NCBI RefSeq assembly: GCF_004331385.1
Contig: NZ_SJON01000022.1
Coordinates: forward strand, 1-61,291
Source: Enterobacter quasihormaechei
GTDB lineage: Bacteria; Pseudomonadota; Gammaproteobacteria; Enterobacterales; Enterobacteriaceae
DNA: 61,291 bases
Reading direction: 5' to 3'
How positions within the stretch are numbered: position 1 is the stretch's first letter; each line of letters opens with the position of its first letter. The notes beneath the pieces were generated by a model. It worked only from the letters and a program-made list of their open reading frames with translations. It had not been told where the DNA came from and made no database searches. Below are positions 1 through 8,390 of the stretch, piece after piece. The position numbers were made by a program, and so were the translations under genes.

Positions 1-3
1 GAC

Positions 4-32
4 ATTAAGCCTGCCCTCCCGGCAGGCTTAAT
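4..32. repeat. Inverted repeat just before tRNA-Trp
   Basis: A 12-base arm (attaagcctgcc) is followed by five bases and its exact reverse complement. There is no T-run after it, so it looks more like an RNA-processing or spacer hairpin between tRNA-Trp and whatever lies upstream. In E. coli rrnC that would be tRNA-Asp, but this is outside the window. Confidence 0.6.
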
Positions 33-45
33 GGCAAAAAACTTT

Positions 46-121
46 AGGGGCGTAGCTCAGTTGGTAGAGCACCGGTCTCCAAAACCGGGTGTCGCGAGTT
101 CGAGTCTCTCCGCCCCTGCCA
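46..121 (+). tRNA. trpT: tRNA-Trp (anticodon CCA)
   Basis: A 76-nt cloverleaf with a paired acceptor stem (aggggcg / cgcccct), a D-arm, an anticodon loop reading ctCCAaa, the T-loop ttcgagt and an encoded CCA end. It differs from the E. coli tRNA-Trp as I remember it by only a few bases. In E. coli trpT is the last gene of the rrnC rRNA operon, directly upstream of hdfR, and the same neighbour is seen here. The left window edge is therefore probably the distal end of an rRNA operon. It inserts tryptophan at UGG codons. Confidence 0.97.
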
Positions 122-126
122 TATAG

Positions 127-156
127 AATCCTTTGCTTCGGCAAAGGATTTTTTTT
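127..156 (+). terminator. Rho-independent terminator of the tRNA/rRNA transcript
   Basis: A 10-bp perfect stem (aatcctttgc / gcaaaggatt) closes a stable TTCG tetraloop and runs directly into a T-run. It starts six bases after the tRNA and very probably ends the upstream rRNA-tRNA transcript. Confidence 0.92.
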
Positions 157-195
157 GCCTGCAAAACGGCTGAAAGCCCTTCTGAAGACTAAGCA

Positions 196-217
196 GCCTG
201 CGTCTCCGCAGGCTTTT
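196..217 (+). terminator. Second plus-strand terminator
   Basis: A 7-bp stem (gcctgcg / cgcaggc) with a TCTC loop is followed by four T's. Together with the terminator at 127-156 it makes a tandem arrangement, which is common behind highly transcribed rRNA operons. It lies just beyond the 3' end of hdfR, which runs the other way. Confidence 0.65.
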
Positions 218-220
218 GCG

Positions 221-1054
221 TTAATCCAGTATACTGGTTTTTAACAGATCTTTTATCTGCGATTGCTTATCGCTGTTTTGCAGCCAAATGGCATACAGCG
301 GCCTGGAGAGCGTCGTCGAATCGGTAACAACGTGGAGTGCAGATTTATTATCCGCCCAGCGAACAGGTAGCCACGTGCAACCCTTCAGTGCAGGAAGTTG
401 CTGGCAGGCGATCTCCGCAGAGCTTGTCGTAAGCTGCGGGATATCATCGCTGGCAATTAACCCCGTCTCATGCTGCTGAAAGTCAGGTCCCCATTCCAGG
501 CGTAAATAATTAAGGTCGGCCTTCATCATTGCAGGCTCAGATGCATAGAGCGCCAGACTGAACTGCCCAACAATCTGGCTGCTAAATTCGTCCATCTTGG
601 GGGCTTCTGTGGTGATCAGCAGGTCCAGCTGACGTTCATGGAGTTGCTTAACCAGCGACTGACGTTGCGCAATCCTCGCCTCAAATTGCAGATGATTATG
701 TGTACGATATAGCCGCATAAGCCACTGGCTGAGCATGCATTCCCACAGTGATGCGCTGGCACCGATCGAGAATTCATTGTGCCGGGAAGTGTGCGCAACC
801 TCCTTTCGCGCCGCCTGCCAGGTATTCATCAGGGTTTCTGCATACGGCAGCAGTTTTTCACCGGCTGGCGTTAAGCGGATATTGTTGCGATGACGGGTAA
901 AAAGGTTCACACCCAGTTGATTCTCCAGTTGTCGAATACGAAAACTGACTGCTGACTGCGTCAGGTAGAGGGCTTCAGCTGCTCGCCCAAAGTGTCGCGT
1001 TCTGCTCACTTCGAGGAAAGTTTTTAGCAATTCCGTATCCACATCTTTCTCCAC
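221..1054 (-). CDS. hdfR: LysR-family regulator HdfR
   Basis: Encodes a LysR-type transcription factor of 277 aa. The N-terminal winged helix-turn-helix covers about residues 10-65, with the recognition helix region around [13 protein letters not shown] (32-44); the rest is the periplasmic-binding-like effector domain. The first 45 residues are close to those of E. coli HdfR, which represses the flagellar master operon flhDC and is itself silenced by H-NS. The E. coli protein begins at the equivalent of codon 5 (VDTELLKTF), so a GTG start at 1042 is a real alternative to the ATG at 1054. It is divergent from maoP, as in E. coli, and downstream of tRNA-Trp. The identification is strong; the exact start is open. 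Confidence 0.93.
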   Translation of the reverse strand: MEKDVDTELLKTFLEVSRTRHFGRAAEALYLTQSAVSFRIRQLENQLGVNLFTRHRNNIRLTPAGEKLLPYAETLMNTWQAARKEVAHTSRHNEFSIGASASLWECMLSQWLMRLYRTHNHLQFEARIAQRQSLVKQLHERQLDLLITTEAPKMDEFSSQIVGQFSLALYASEPAMMKADLNYLRLEWGPDFQQHETGLIASDDIPQLTTSSAEIACQQLPALKGCTWLPVRWADNKSALHVVTDSTTLSRPLYAIWLQNSDKQSQIKDLLKTSILD

Positions 1055-1109
1055 AAAATTATTTGTCGTTATGATTTAAATGTTTTGTTTTACACTCTGT
1101 CAAGCGTAA

Positions 1110-1126
1110 CTAATACTCCGCGCCAT
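1110..1126. promoter_or_regulatory. Candidate maoS site
   Basis: In E. coli the cis site maoS, on which MaoP acts to confine the Ori macrodomain, is a short sequence of about 17 bp in the hdfR-maoP intergenic region. The 17 bases here (ctaatactccgcgccat) sit at the corresponding place upstream of maoP. I place it by position and by an uncertain memory of the E. coli site, so the exact limits are tentative. Confidence 0.35.
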
Positions 1127-1160
1127 AAATAGCTCGGCCAAAGAATTAGGAGCGTGTAGG

Positions 1161-1499
1161 ATGGCGGAAAGCTTTACGACGACTAATCGTTTTTTCGACA
1201 ATAAACATTATCCGCGCGGGTTCTCTCGTCACGGCGATTTCACTATCAAAGAAGCTCAACTTCTTGAGCGCCATGGTTATGCCTTCAACGAGCTGGATCT
1301 GGGTAAACGTGAACCGGCAACCGAAGATGAAAAACAGTTTGTCTCTGTTTGCCGTGGTGAGCGTGAGCCGCAGTCTGATGCAGAACGTGTATGGATCAAG
1401 TATATGGCTCGCATCAAGCGTCCTAAGCGTTTCCATACGCTGTCTGGCGGTAAGCCGCAGATGGAAGGTGCAGAAGACTACACCGAGTCTGACGATTAA
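1161..1499 (+). CDS. maoP: Macrodomain Ori protein MaoP (YifE)
   Basis: A 112-aa charged cytoplasmic protein matching the DUF413 family member MaoP (formerly YifE). In E. coli MaoP, together with the DNA site maoS next to its own gene, limits long-range contacts of the chromosomal Ori region. The protein is rich in acidic and basic residues and has no membrane segment; its N-terminus ([20 protein letters not shown]) is characteristic of the family. It is divergent from hdfR and convergent with comM, the same order as in E. coli. It ends at a strong terminator. Its presence is notable because this window shows a rearrangement that, on the inversion model, involved the Ori region. Confidence 0.95.
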   Translation: MAESFTTTNRFFDNKHYPRGFSRHGDFTIKEAQLLERHGYAFNELDLGKREPATEDEKQFVSVCRGEREPQSDAERVWIKYMARIKRPKRFHTLSGGKPQMEGAEDYTESDD

Positions 1500-1507
1500 G
1501 AAGAGAA

Positions 1508-1527
1508 GGGGCTACGGCCCCTTTTTT
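1508..1527 (+). terminator. Terminator of maoP
   Basis: A short GC stem (ggggc / gcccc) with a TACG loop is followed by six T's. It begins eight bases after the maoP stop, and its T-run touches the 3' end of the convergent comM. Confidence 0.85.
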
Positions 1528-3046
1528 ACGCCAGCATTTTTTGCAGATGCAGCAGCAGTCGATCGATCGCACGGTAGCTTAATGCCTCCTGCAAATGTCG
1601 CCTCTCAATTCCGGGGCAGCCTTCTACGTCGGCGACGGTGCGCGCGACCTTCAACAAACGCTGCCACGCGCGAATGGATAGTCCAAACCGCGTCAGCGTC
1701 TCCTCCAGCCAGCCTGCATCTTCGGCATTAAGAGAACAAAACTGTCGGATCCCGGCGTTATCCAGCCGGGCATTCAGCCTGTTCTGTCGAGCATACTGCC
1801 GCGCCTGTGCTGCAATAACCCGTTCGCGTACCGCTGCTGAGCTTTCGCCTCTAATACCGCTTTGCCTGAGCAGACCGGGCGGTGGCAGGGGGATCTCCAG
1901 AGATAAATCAAAACGGTCGAGAAAGGGCCCGGACAGCTTACTCAGATAGCGCAGCGTCTGCTCCGGCGTACAGCGGTTATGGTTTCCCTGATAATGGCCC
2001 GTTGGGCTAGGGTTCATCGCGGCGACCAGCTGAAACTGCGCAGGGTAGCTTATTTTGGCGCGTGTACGAGAGAGATGTATCTCGCCGGATTCAATCGGCT
2101 CCCGCAATGCATCCAGCACGCGGCGTTCAAACTCAGGCAGTTCATCCAGGAACAGAATGCCGTTGTGCGCCAGAGAGATTTCACCCGGTCCGGGAATCGA
2201 CCCTCCGCCCACCATCGCGGTAAGAGACGCACTGTGGTGCGGCGAGCGGAAAGGGCGGCGGCGCCACTGTTTATGCAACGATGTAGAACTGACCAGGCTA
2301 AATATCGCGGCGCTTTCCAGCGCTTCGTGATTATTGAGGGGTGGCAGGAGGCCGTTCAACCTGCTCGCCAGCATCGTTTTCCCCGTGCCTGGCGGACCTA
2401 TCAGTAACAGGTTATGCCCGCCCGCGGCAGTGATCTCCAACGCCCGCTTCCCCTGGTCCTGCCCCATAATATCGCTGAGATCCTCAGTTGAATCTGGCGG
2501 CTCCTCCTCCTTCTCCTGCGGTTCGGCAAGCTCGTGTCGGCCTTCCAGCCAGGCGCAAACCTCCTGCAAATGTCCCGCAATCAGGCATCCCTTTTCGGCG
2601 ATAAGGCTTACTTCAGAGGCGTTTTCATTGGCTACAATGATTTGTCTTCCCGCACGTATGGCTTCAAGCGCACCCGATATTGCACCGGGAACGCCCCTTA
2701 ACGCGCCTGTAAGCGCTAATTCACCCACGAACTCGCACGAGCTTAGCCCTGTCGTGTTGAGCTGTTCAGAAGCCGCGAGAAGCGCTATAGCAATAGGTAA
2801 ATCATATCGCCCACCCTCCTTTGGCAAATCAGCGGGTGCCAGGTTGATGGTGATCTTCTTCGCGGGAAAAGCATAACCGCTATTGATAATGGCGCTGCGC
2901 ACACGATCCCTCGCCTCTTTAACGGTGGTTTCCGGTAAGCCGACCAGCGTCAATCCGGGCAGCCCATTGCTTAAATGAACCTCTACAGAGATGAGCGGTG
3001 CCTTCACTCCGATAGCCGCGCGTGTATAAACAACTGACAGTGACAT
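1526..3046 (-). CDS. comM: Competence-related helicase ComM (YifB)
   Basis: A 506-aa AAA+ ATPase of the Mg-chelatase-like/ComM family. An N-terminal Lon-protease-like fold (about 1-170) precedes an acidic linker (about 173-190, rich in Glu and Pro). The AAA+ core carries a Walker A motif GPPGTGKT at 217-224 and a Walker B near FLDELPEF; the C-terminal Mg-chelatase domain completes it. In naturally transformable bacteria ComM is a hexameric helicase that helps branch migration during uptake of DNA. In enteric bacteria the gene (yifB) is conserved although natural transformation is rare. It is convergent with maoP and divergent from the ilv operon. The length equals that of the E. coli protein. 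Confidence 0.95.
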   Translation of the reverse strand: MSLSVVYTRAAIGVKAPLISVEVHLSNGLPGLTLVGLPETTVKEARDRVRSAIINSGYAFPAKKITINLAPADLPKEGGRYDLPIAIALLAASEQLNTTGLSSCEFVGELALTGALRGVPGAISGALEAIRAGRQIIVANENASEVSLIAEKGCLIAGHLQEVCAWLEGRHELAEPQEKEEEPPDSTEDLSDIMGQDQGKRALEITAAGGHNLLLIGPPGTGKTMLASRLNGLLPPLNNHEALESAAIFSLVSSTSLHKQWRRRPFRSPHHSASLTAMVGGGSIPGPGEISLAHNGILFLDELPEFERRVLDALREPIESGEIHLSRTRAKISYPAQFQLVAAMNPSPTGHYQGNHNRCTPEQTLRYLSKLSGPFLDRFDLSLEIPLPPPGLLRQSGIRGESSAAVRERVIAAQARQYARQNRLNARLDNAGIRQFCSLNAEDAGWLEETLTRFGLSIRAWQRLLKVARTVADVEGCPGIERRHLQEALSYRAIDRLLLHLQKMLA

Positions 3047-3384
3047 AAGCCCTCCTTGGCGGTGACTATGCCAGTCTCGTGTTTTTCTGTTTAGCTTTAA
3101 ATCGCTGATTTACGACGCGCGTTCATGCTTTTTAGCAGCAAAATGTAAACGTTACATGCTGGCGAAAGCCGCCTCGCAAAAAAGAAATCATGCTCGCCCT
3201 GCCTGAAGAATCAGGAAAAAAATGAAAAATCTTCATTTCTATTTTTTCCCTATATAAAACAACGATTTTCAAAGAAATAGTTCGCATGCTAAAGAAATGG
3301 GTCATAAAAAAATCTTGTGTCAGATGAAATATCTGTGGTAACTCTTTAGGTATTCCTTCGAACAAGATGCAAAAAGAACTGAAA
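3047..3384. other. comM-ilvL intergenic region
   Basis: About 340 bases with no gene that I can support. The middle part (3180-3310) is AT-rich with several A- and T-tracts, as expected for the bendable upstream region of the ilv promoter, where E. coli has an IHF target. The last 70 bases hold the ilv promoter and the untranslated leader of ilvL. A comM promoter should lie near 3050-3110 on the minus strand, but I could not pick it out. Confidence 0.6.
3315..3344 (+). promoter_or_regulatory. Probable ilvLXGMEDA promoter
   Basis: TTGTGT at 3315-3320 and TAACTC at 3339-3344 are separated by 18 bases, and a transcript would start about 35 bases before the ilvL start codon. The stretch around the -10 and the following bases resembles the E. 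coli ilv promoter region as I recall it. Both hexamers are weak matches to consensus, so this is a position-based proposal. Confidence 0.45.
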
Positions 3385-3483
3385 ATGACAGCCCTTCTAC
3401 GAGTGATTAGCCTGGTCGTGATTAGCGTGGTGGTGATTATTATCCCACCGTGCGGGGCTGCACTTGGACGAGGAAAGGCTTAA
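3385..3483 (+). CDS. ilvL: ilv operon leader peptide IlvL
   Basis: A 32-aa leader peptide, MTALLRVISLVV followed by ISVVVIIIPPCG and a basic tail, as in E. coli IlvL. Its centre is packed with Leu, Val and Ile codons, the three amino acids whose charged tRNAs control this operon. When any of them is scarce the ribosome stalls here and an antiterminator RNA fold lets polymerase pass the terminator at 3507-3538. The reading frame is intact and ends 23 bases before the attenuator stem. It has no known role as a free protein. Confidence 0.97.
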   Translation: MTALLRVISLVVISVVVIIIPPCGAALGRGKA

Positions 3484-3506
3484 GAATCAAGCCTTAACGA
3501 ACTAAG

Positions 3507-3538
3507 ACCCCCGCACCGAAAGGTCCGGGGGTTTTTTT
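3507..3538 (+). terminator. ilv attenuator
   Basis: A GC-rich hairpin (cccccg ... cggggg plus internal pairs around a GAAA loop) followed by seven T's, placed directly after ilvL and before ilvX. This is the attenuator that stops transcription unless translation of ilvL stalls at Ile, Val or Leu codons. Confidence 0.95.
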
Positions 3539-3569
3539 ATGACTAAAAAACTTAAATGAGGAGCAGAGA

Positions 3570-3620
3570 ATGACGACTAGCACAAAATTCTGTTTCTCCA
3601 GATTTATGACGGGGAACTGA
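3570..3620 (+). CDS. ilvX: Small peptide IlvX
   Basis: A 16-codon frame ([16 protein letters not shown]) with the ribosome-binding sequence gaggag upstream, located between the attenuator and ilvG and ending two bases before the ilvG start. It matches E. coli IlvX in length, sequence and place. IlvX is a translated small protein of unknown function. The close stop-start spacing suggests that its translation may be coupled to ilvG. Confidence 0.9.
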   Translation: MTTSTKFCFSRFMTGN

Positions 3621-3622
3621 CT

Positions 3623-5269
3623 ATGAATGGGGCACAATGGGTAGTACATGCGTTGCGCGCGCAGGGAGTTGAAACCGTATTCGGTTATCCGGGTGGCGCA
3701 ATTATGCCGATTTACGATGCACTGTATGACGGCGGCGTGGAACACCTGTTGTGCCGGCACGAGCAGGGCGCAGCGATGGCCGCCATCGGCTATGCCCGTG
3801 CCACCGGTAAAACCGGCGTCTGTATGGCAACCTCGGGCCCTGGCGCAACGAACCTGATTACCGGCCTGGCTGACGCACTGCTCGATTCCGTTCCCGTGGT
3901 GGCGATCACCGGCCAGGTGGCCTCACCGTTCATCGGCACCGATGCCTTCCAGGAAGTGGACGTGCTCGGTTTATCGCTGGCCTGTACTAAGCACAGCTTC
4001 CTCGTTCAGTCCCTCGAAGAGCTGCCGCGCGTGATGGCCGAAGCGTTCGAGGTTGCCAGCTCTGGCCGTCCTGGCCCGGTTCTGGTGGATATCCCGAAAG
4101 ATATCCAGGTTGCACCTGGCGATCTGGAGCCGCATTTCTCCACCGTGAAAAGCGACGATGCGTTTCCGCATGCAGACGTTGAAGAGGCGCGTCAGATGAT
4201 GGCGCAGGCGAAGCAGCCGATGCTGTACGTCGGCGGCGGGGTGGGTATGGCGCAGGCTGTTCCGGCGCTTCGCGCGTTCATTGCGACCACGCAAATGCCC
4301 GCCACCTGTACCCTGAAAGGCCTGGGCGCAGTCGACGCGGACTACCCGTATTACCTGGGTATGCTGGGAATGCACGGTACTAAAGCGGCAAACCTGGCGG
4401 TGCAGGAGTGCGACTTGCTCATCGTCGCAGGCGCCCGTTTCGACGACCGCGTCACCGGCAAGCTGAATACCTTCGCGCCGAATGCCAAAGTGATCCATAT
4501 GGATATCGATCCGGCGGAGATGAACAAACTGCGTCAGGCGCACGTGGCGTTGCAGGGCGATCTTAACGCGCTGTTACCGGCGCTGGAGCAGCCGCTGGAT
4601 ATCAACGCATGGCGTCAGCACACCGCAGATATGCGCGCTGAGCATGCCTGGCGTTACGATCACCCAGGCGATGCCATCTACGCGCCGCTGCTGTTGAAGC
4701 AGTTGTCCGACCGTAAACCCGCCGACAGCGTGGTGACGACGGATGTAGGCCAGCATCAGATGTGGTCAGCCCAGCACATGACCTATACCCGCCCGGAGAA
4801 CTTCATCACCTCCAGCGGCTTAGGCACCATGGGCTTTGGCCTGCCGGCAGCCGTAGGCGCCCAGGTGGCCCGCCCGAACGATACCGTGATCTGTATCTCC
4901 GGTGACGGCTCCTTCATGATGAACGTTCAGGAGCTCGGCACCGTGAAGCGCAAGCAGTTACCGCTGAAGATCGTGTTGCTCGATAACCAGCGTTTAGGGA
5001 TGGTTCGCCAGTGGCAGCAGCTGTTCTTCCAGGAGCGTTACAGCGAAACAACCCTGACCGATAACCCCGATTTCCTCACCCTGGCCAGCGCCTTCGGCAT
5101 TCCTGGCCAGCACATCACCCGTAAAGACCAGGTTGAAGCGGCACTCGACACCATGCTGTCAAGCGAAGGGCCATACCTGCTTCATGTCTCAATCGACGAG
5201 CTTGAGAACGTCTGGCCGTTGGTACCGCCCGGTGCCAGTAACTCACAAATGCTGGAGAAATTATCATGA
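3623..5269 (+). CDS. ilvG: Acetolactate synthase II large subunit IlvG
   Basis: The 548-aa catalytic subunit of acetohydroxyacid synthase II, which joins pyruvate with pyruvate (valine/leucine path) or with 2-oxobutanoate (isoleucine path) using thiamine diphosphate, Mg2+ and FAD. Seen in the sequence: the catalytic Glu47 in CRHEQG, the ThDP motif starting GDGS at 427-430, and Trp463 in RQWQQ, the residue that favours 2-oxobutanoate in this isozyme. The frame is continuous, unlike E. coli K-12, where a frameshift inactivates ilvG and makes the strain valine-sensitive. It follows ilvX by two bases, and its stop codon overlaps the ilvM start (ATGA). Confidence 0.98.
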   Translation: MNGAQWVVHALRAQGVETVFGYPGGAIMPIYDALYDGGVEHLLCRHEQGAAMAAIGYARATGKTGVCMATSGPGATNLITGLADALLDSVPVVAITGQVASPFIGTDAFQEVDVLGLSLACTKHSFLVQSLEELPRVMAEAFEVASSGRPGPVLVDIPKDIQVAPGDLEPHFSTVKSDDAFPHADVEEARQMMAQAKQPMLYVGGGVGMAQAVPALRAFIATTQMPATCTLKGLGAVDADYPYYLGMLGMHGTKAANLAVQECDLLIVAGARFDDRVTGKLNTFAPNAKVIHMDIDPAEMNKLRQAHVALQGDLNALLPALEQPLDINAWRQHTADMRAEHAWRYDHPGDAIYAPLLLKQLSDRKPADSVVTTDVGQHQMWSAQHMTYTRPENFITSSGLGTMGFGLPAAVGAQVARPNDTVICISGDGSFMMNVQELGTVKRKQLPLKIVLLDNQRLGMVRQWQQLFFQERYSETTLTDNPDFLTLASAFGIPGQHITRKDQVEAALDTMLSSEGPYLLHVSIDELENVWPLVPPGASNSQMLEKLS

Positions 5270-5529
5270 TGCAACATCAGGTCGCCGTGCAGGCTCGCTT
5301 CAACCCGGAAACGTTAGAACGCGTATTGCGCGTGGTCCGTCACCGTGGCTTTCAGATTTGCTCTATGAATATGGAAACGGCCACCGACGCGCAGAACATC
5401 AGTATCGAATTAACCGTTGCCAGCCCGCGGCCGGTCGACTTACTGTTTAGTCAGTTATCAAAGCTGGTAGACGTTGCCCATGTTGCCATCTGCCAGAGCA
5501 CAACCACATCACAACAAATCCGCGCTTAA
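5266..5529 (+). CDS. ilvM: Acetolactate synthase II small subunit IlvM
   Basis: An 87-aa ACT-domain protein, the regulatory partner of IlvG. Isozyme II is the valine-resistant form, and IlvM is needed for full catalytic activity rather than for valine feedback. The ACT fold covers nearly the whole protein ([19 protein letters not shown]...). Two ATG codons occur in a row (5266 and 5269); the first overlaps the ilvG stop, which points to translational coupling. ilvE follows after 18 bases. Confidence 0.95.
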   Translation: MMQHQVAVQARFNPETLERVLRVVRHRGFQICSMNMETATDAQNISIELTVASPRPVDLLFSQLSKLVDVAHVAICQSTTTSQQIRA

Positions 5530-5547
5530 GCGTGACAGGACGAAAAA

Positions 5548-6477
5548 ATGACGACAAAAAAAGCTGATTACATTTGGTTCAATGGGGAGATGGTTCGCTG
5601 GGAAGACGCGAAAGTTCACGTGATGTCCCACGCGCTGCACTACGGTACCTCCGTGTTTGAAGGCATCCGTTGCTACGATTCTCACAAAGGGCCAGTGGTG
5701 TTCCGCCATCGCGAACACATGCAGCGTCTGCATGACTCAGCCAAAATTTATCGTTTCCCGGTCTCTCAAAGCGTTGATGAGCTGATGGAAGCCTGCCGCG
5801 AAGTGATTCGCCAGAACAAACTGACCAGCGCCTATATTCGTCCGCTGGTCTTCGTGGGTGATGTGGGCATGGGCGTGAACCCGCCGGCCGGTTACAACAC
5901 TGATGTGATCATTGCTGCGTTCCCGTGGGGCGCCTACCTGGGCGCAGAAGCACTGGATCAGGGGATCGACGCAATGGTTTCTTCCTGGAACCGCGTGGCG
6001 CCAAACACCATCCCGACCGCCGCTAAAGCGGGCGGTAACTACCTCTCCTCACTGCTGGTCGGCAGCGAAGCGCGCCGCCACGGCTATCAGGAAGGCATCG
6101 CCCTCGACGTGAACGGCTACATCTCAGAAGGCGCGGGCGAAAACCTGTTTGAAGTAAAAGACGGCATTCTGTTTACCCCGCCGTTCACCTCTTCCGCGCT
6201 GCCGGGCATCACCCGCGACGCCATCATCAAGCTGGCGAAAGATCTGGGTATCGAAGTGCGTGAGCAGGTGCTGTCCCGCGAATCCCTCTACCTGGCAGAC
6301 GAAGTGTTCATGTCCGGTACCGCGGCTGAAATCACGCCGGTTCGCAGCGTCGACGGTATCCAGGTGGGTGAAGGCCGCTGTGGTCCGGTGACCAAACGCA
6401 TCCAGCAAGCCTTCTTCGGCCTCTTCACCGGCGAAACAGAAGACAAATACGGCTGGTTGGATCAGGTTAATCACTAA
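5548..6477 (+). CDS. ilvE: Branched-chain amino-acid aminotransferase IlvE
   Basis: A 309-aa fold-type IV PLP aminotransferase that makes the last step to isoleucine, leucine and valine, using glutamate as amino donor. The PLP-binding lysine is Lys160 in PTAAKAGGNYL, and the class IV signature near EGAGENLFEV (about 192-201) is present. The length equals that of E. coli IlvE. It sits inside the ilvGMEDA operon, 18 bases after ilvM and 60 bases before ilvD. That second gap holds a hairpin, described separately. Confidence 0.98.
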   Translation: MTTKKADYIWFNGEMVRWEDAKVHVMSHALHYGTSVFEGIRCYDSHKGPVVFRHREHMQRLHDSAKIYRFPVSQSVDELMEACREVIRQNKLTSAYIRPLVFVGDVGMGVNPPAGYNTDVIIAAFPWGAYLGAEALDQGIDAMVSSWNRVAPNTIPTAAKAGGNYLSSLLVGSEARRHGYQEGIALDVNGYISEGAGENLFEVKDGILFTPPFTSSALPGITRDAIIKLAKDLGIEVREQVLSRESLYLADEVFMSGTAAEITPVRSVDGIQVGEGRCGPVTKRIQQAFFGLFTGETEDKYGWLDQVNH

Positions 6478-6486
6478 ATATAAATG

Positions 6487-6508
6487 TGGGACGGCACGCA
6501 CCGTCCCA
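6487..6508 (+). other. Hairpin between ilvE and ilvD
   Basis: An 8-bp perfect stem (tgggacgg / ccgtccca) with a six-base loop and no T-run, inside the operon. It is more likely an RNA-stability or processing element than a terminator. Confidence 0.6.
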
Positions 6509-6537
6509 TTAAATAGTCAGACGGGAGTCAATAAAGC

Positions 6538-8388
6538 ATGCCTAAGTATCGTTCAGCCACCACCACCCACGGCCGTAACATGGCGGGTGCCCGCGCATTG
6601 TGGCGCGCCACCGGAATGACCGACGCCGATTTCGGCAAGCCAATTATCGCCGTGGTGAACTCCTTCACCCAGTTTGTACCGGGCCACGTGCATCTGCGCG
6701 ATCTCGGTAAGCTGGTTGCCGAGCAAATCGAAGCCTCCGGCGGCGTGGCGAAAGAGTTCAACACCATTGCGGTGGATGACGGTATCGCAATGGGCCACGG
6801 GGGAATGCTCTATTCACTGCCGTCGCGCGAGCTGATCGCCGACTCGGTGGAGTATATGGTCAATGCCCATTGCGCCGATGCGATGGTCTGTATCTCCAAC
6901 TGCGACAAAATCACCCCGGGGATGCTGATGGCCTCCCTGCGCCTGAACATTCCGGTGATCTTCGTCTCCGGCGGTCCGATGGAGGCGGGTAAAACCAAGC
7001 TCTCCGACAAAATCATCAAGCTCGACCTGGTCGATGCGATGATCCAGGGCGCAGACCCGAAAGTCTCTGACGAGCAGAGCGATCAGGTGGAACGCTCCGC
7101 GTGCCCGACCTGCGGCTCCTGTTCCGGCATGTTCACGGCCAACTCCATGAACTGCCTGACCGAAGCGCTGGGCCTTTCTCAGCCGGGCAACGGCTCGCTG
7201 CTGGCGACCCACGCCGACCGTAAGCAGCTGTTCCTCAACGCCGGTAAACGTATCGTTGAGCTGACCAAACGCTATTACGAGCAGGACGATGCCAGCGCGC
7301 TGCCGCGCAATATCGCCAGTAAAGCGGCGTTCGAAAACGCCATGACGCTGGATATCGCCATGGGCGGCTCCACCAACACCGTTCTGCATTTGCTGGCCGC
7401 CGCGCAGGAAGCCGAAATTGACTTCACCATGAGCGACATCGACAAGCTCTCCCGTAAAGTGCCGCAGCTGTGTAAAGTCGCGCCGAGTACTCAGAAGTAC
7501 CACATGGAAGACGTGCACCGCGCGGGTGGCGTCATCGGTATCCTGGGCGAGCTGGATCGCGCCGGGCTGCTGAACCGCGACGTGAAAAACGTCCTCGGCC
7601 TGACGCTGCCGGAATCGCTGGATCAATACGATGTAATGCTGACCAAAGACGACGCGGTGAAAAAGATGTTCCGCGCCGGTCCGGCGGGTATTCGCACCAC
7701 CCAGGCGTTCTCGCAGGATTGCCGCTGGGACACGCTGGACGACGACCGCGCTGAAGGCTGCATCCGCTCGCTGGAGCACGCCTACAGTAAAGACGGTGGT
7801 CTGGCCGTGCTGTACGGTAACTTTGCGGAAAACGGCTGCATCGTGAAAACCGCAGGCGTGGACGACAGTATCCTGAAATTCACTGGTCCGGCGAAAGTGT
7901 ACGAAAGCCAGGACGAGGCGGTAGAAGCCATCCTCGGCGGCAAAGTGGTGGAAGGCGACGTGGTTGTCATTCGCTACGAAGGGCCGAAAGGCGGTCCGGG
8001 CATGCAGGAGATGCTCTACCCGACCACCTTCCTGAAATCGATGGGCCTCGGTAAAGCCTGCGCGCTGATCACCGACGGCCGTTTCTCCGGCGGCACGTCT
8101 GGTCTCTCCATCGGCCACGTCTCCCCGGAAGCGGCAAGCGGCGGCAACATCGCAATCATCGAAGATGGCGACCTGATCGAAATCGACATTCCGAATCGCG
8201 GCATTCAGCTGAAGCTGAGCGATCAGGAGATTGCGGCCCGTCGTGAAGCGCAGGAAGCACGCGGCGACAAAGCCTGGACGCCGAAAGATCGCCAGCGTGA
8301 AGTCTCCTTCGCCCTGCGCGCCTACGCGAGCCTTGCAACCAGTGCAGATAAAGGCGCGGTGCGCGATAAATCTAAACTTGGGGGCTAA
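6538..8388 (+). CDS. ilvD: Dihydroxy-acid dehydratase IlvD
   Basis: A 616-aa iron-sulfur dehydratase of the IlvD/Edd family. It converts dihydroxyisovalerate and dihydroxymethylvalerate into the 2-oxo acids that IlvE aminates. Cys122 in NCDKITPG and Cys195 in CPTCGSC (189-195) are the expected cluster ligands; Cys189 and Cys192 lie in the same motif. The enzyme is cytoplasmic and oxygen-sensitive in E. coli. The stop codon TAA overlaps an ATG by one base, so translation of ilvA is probably coupled. Full length compared with E. coli. Confidence 0.98.
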   Translation: MPKYRSATTTHGRNMAGARALWRATGMTDADFGKPIIAVVNSFTQFVPGHVHLRDLGKLVAEQIEASGGVAKEFNTIAVDDGIAMGHGGMLYSLPSRELIADSVEYMVNAHCADAMVCISNCDKITPGMLMASLRLNIPVIFVSGGPMEAGKTKLSDKIIKLDLVDAMIQGADPKVSDEQSDQVERSACPTCGSCSGMFTANSMNCLTEALGLSQPGNGSLLATHADRKQLFLNAGKRIVELTKRYYEQDDASALPRNIASKAAFENAMTLDIAMGGSTNTVLHLLAAAQEAEIDFTMSDIDKLSRKVPQLCKVAPSTQKYHMEDVHRAGGVIGILGELDRAGLLNRDVKNVLGLTLPESLDQYDVMLTKDDAVKKMFRAGPAGIRTTQAFSQDCRWDTLDDDRAEGCIRSLEHAYSKDGGLAVLYGNFAENGCIVKTAGVDDSILKFTGPAKVYESQDEAVEAILGGKVVEGDVVVIRYEGPKGGPGMQEMLYPTTFLKSMGLGKACALITDGRFSGGTSGLSIGHVSPEAASGGNIAIIEDGDLIEIDIPNRGIQLKLSDQEIAARREAQEARGDKAWTPKDRQREVSFALRAYASLATSADKGAVRDKSKLGG

Positions 8389-8390
8389 TG

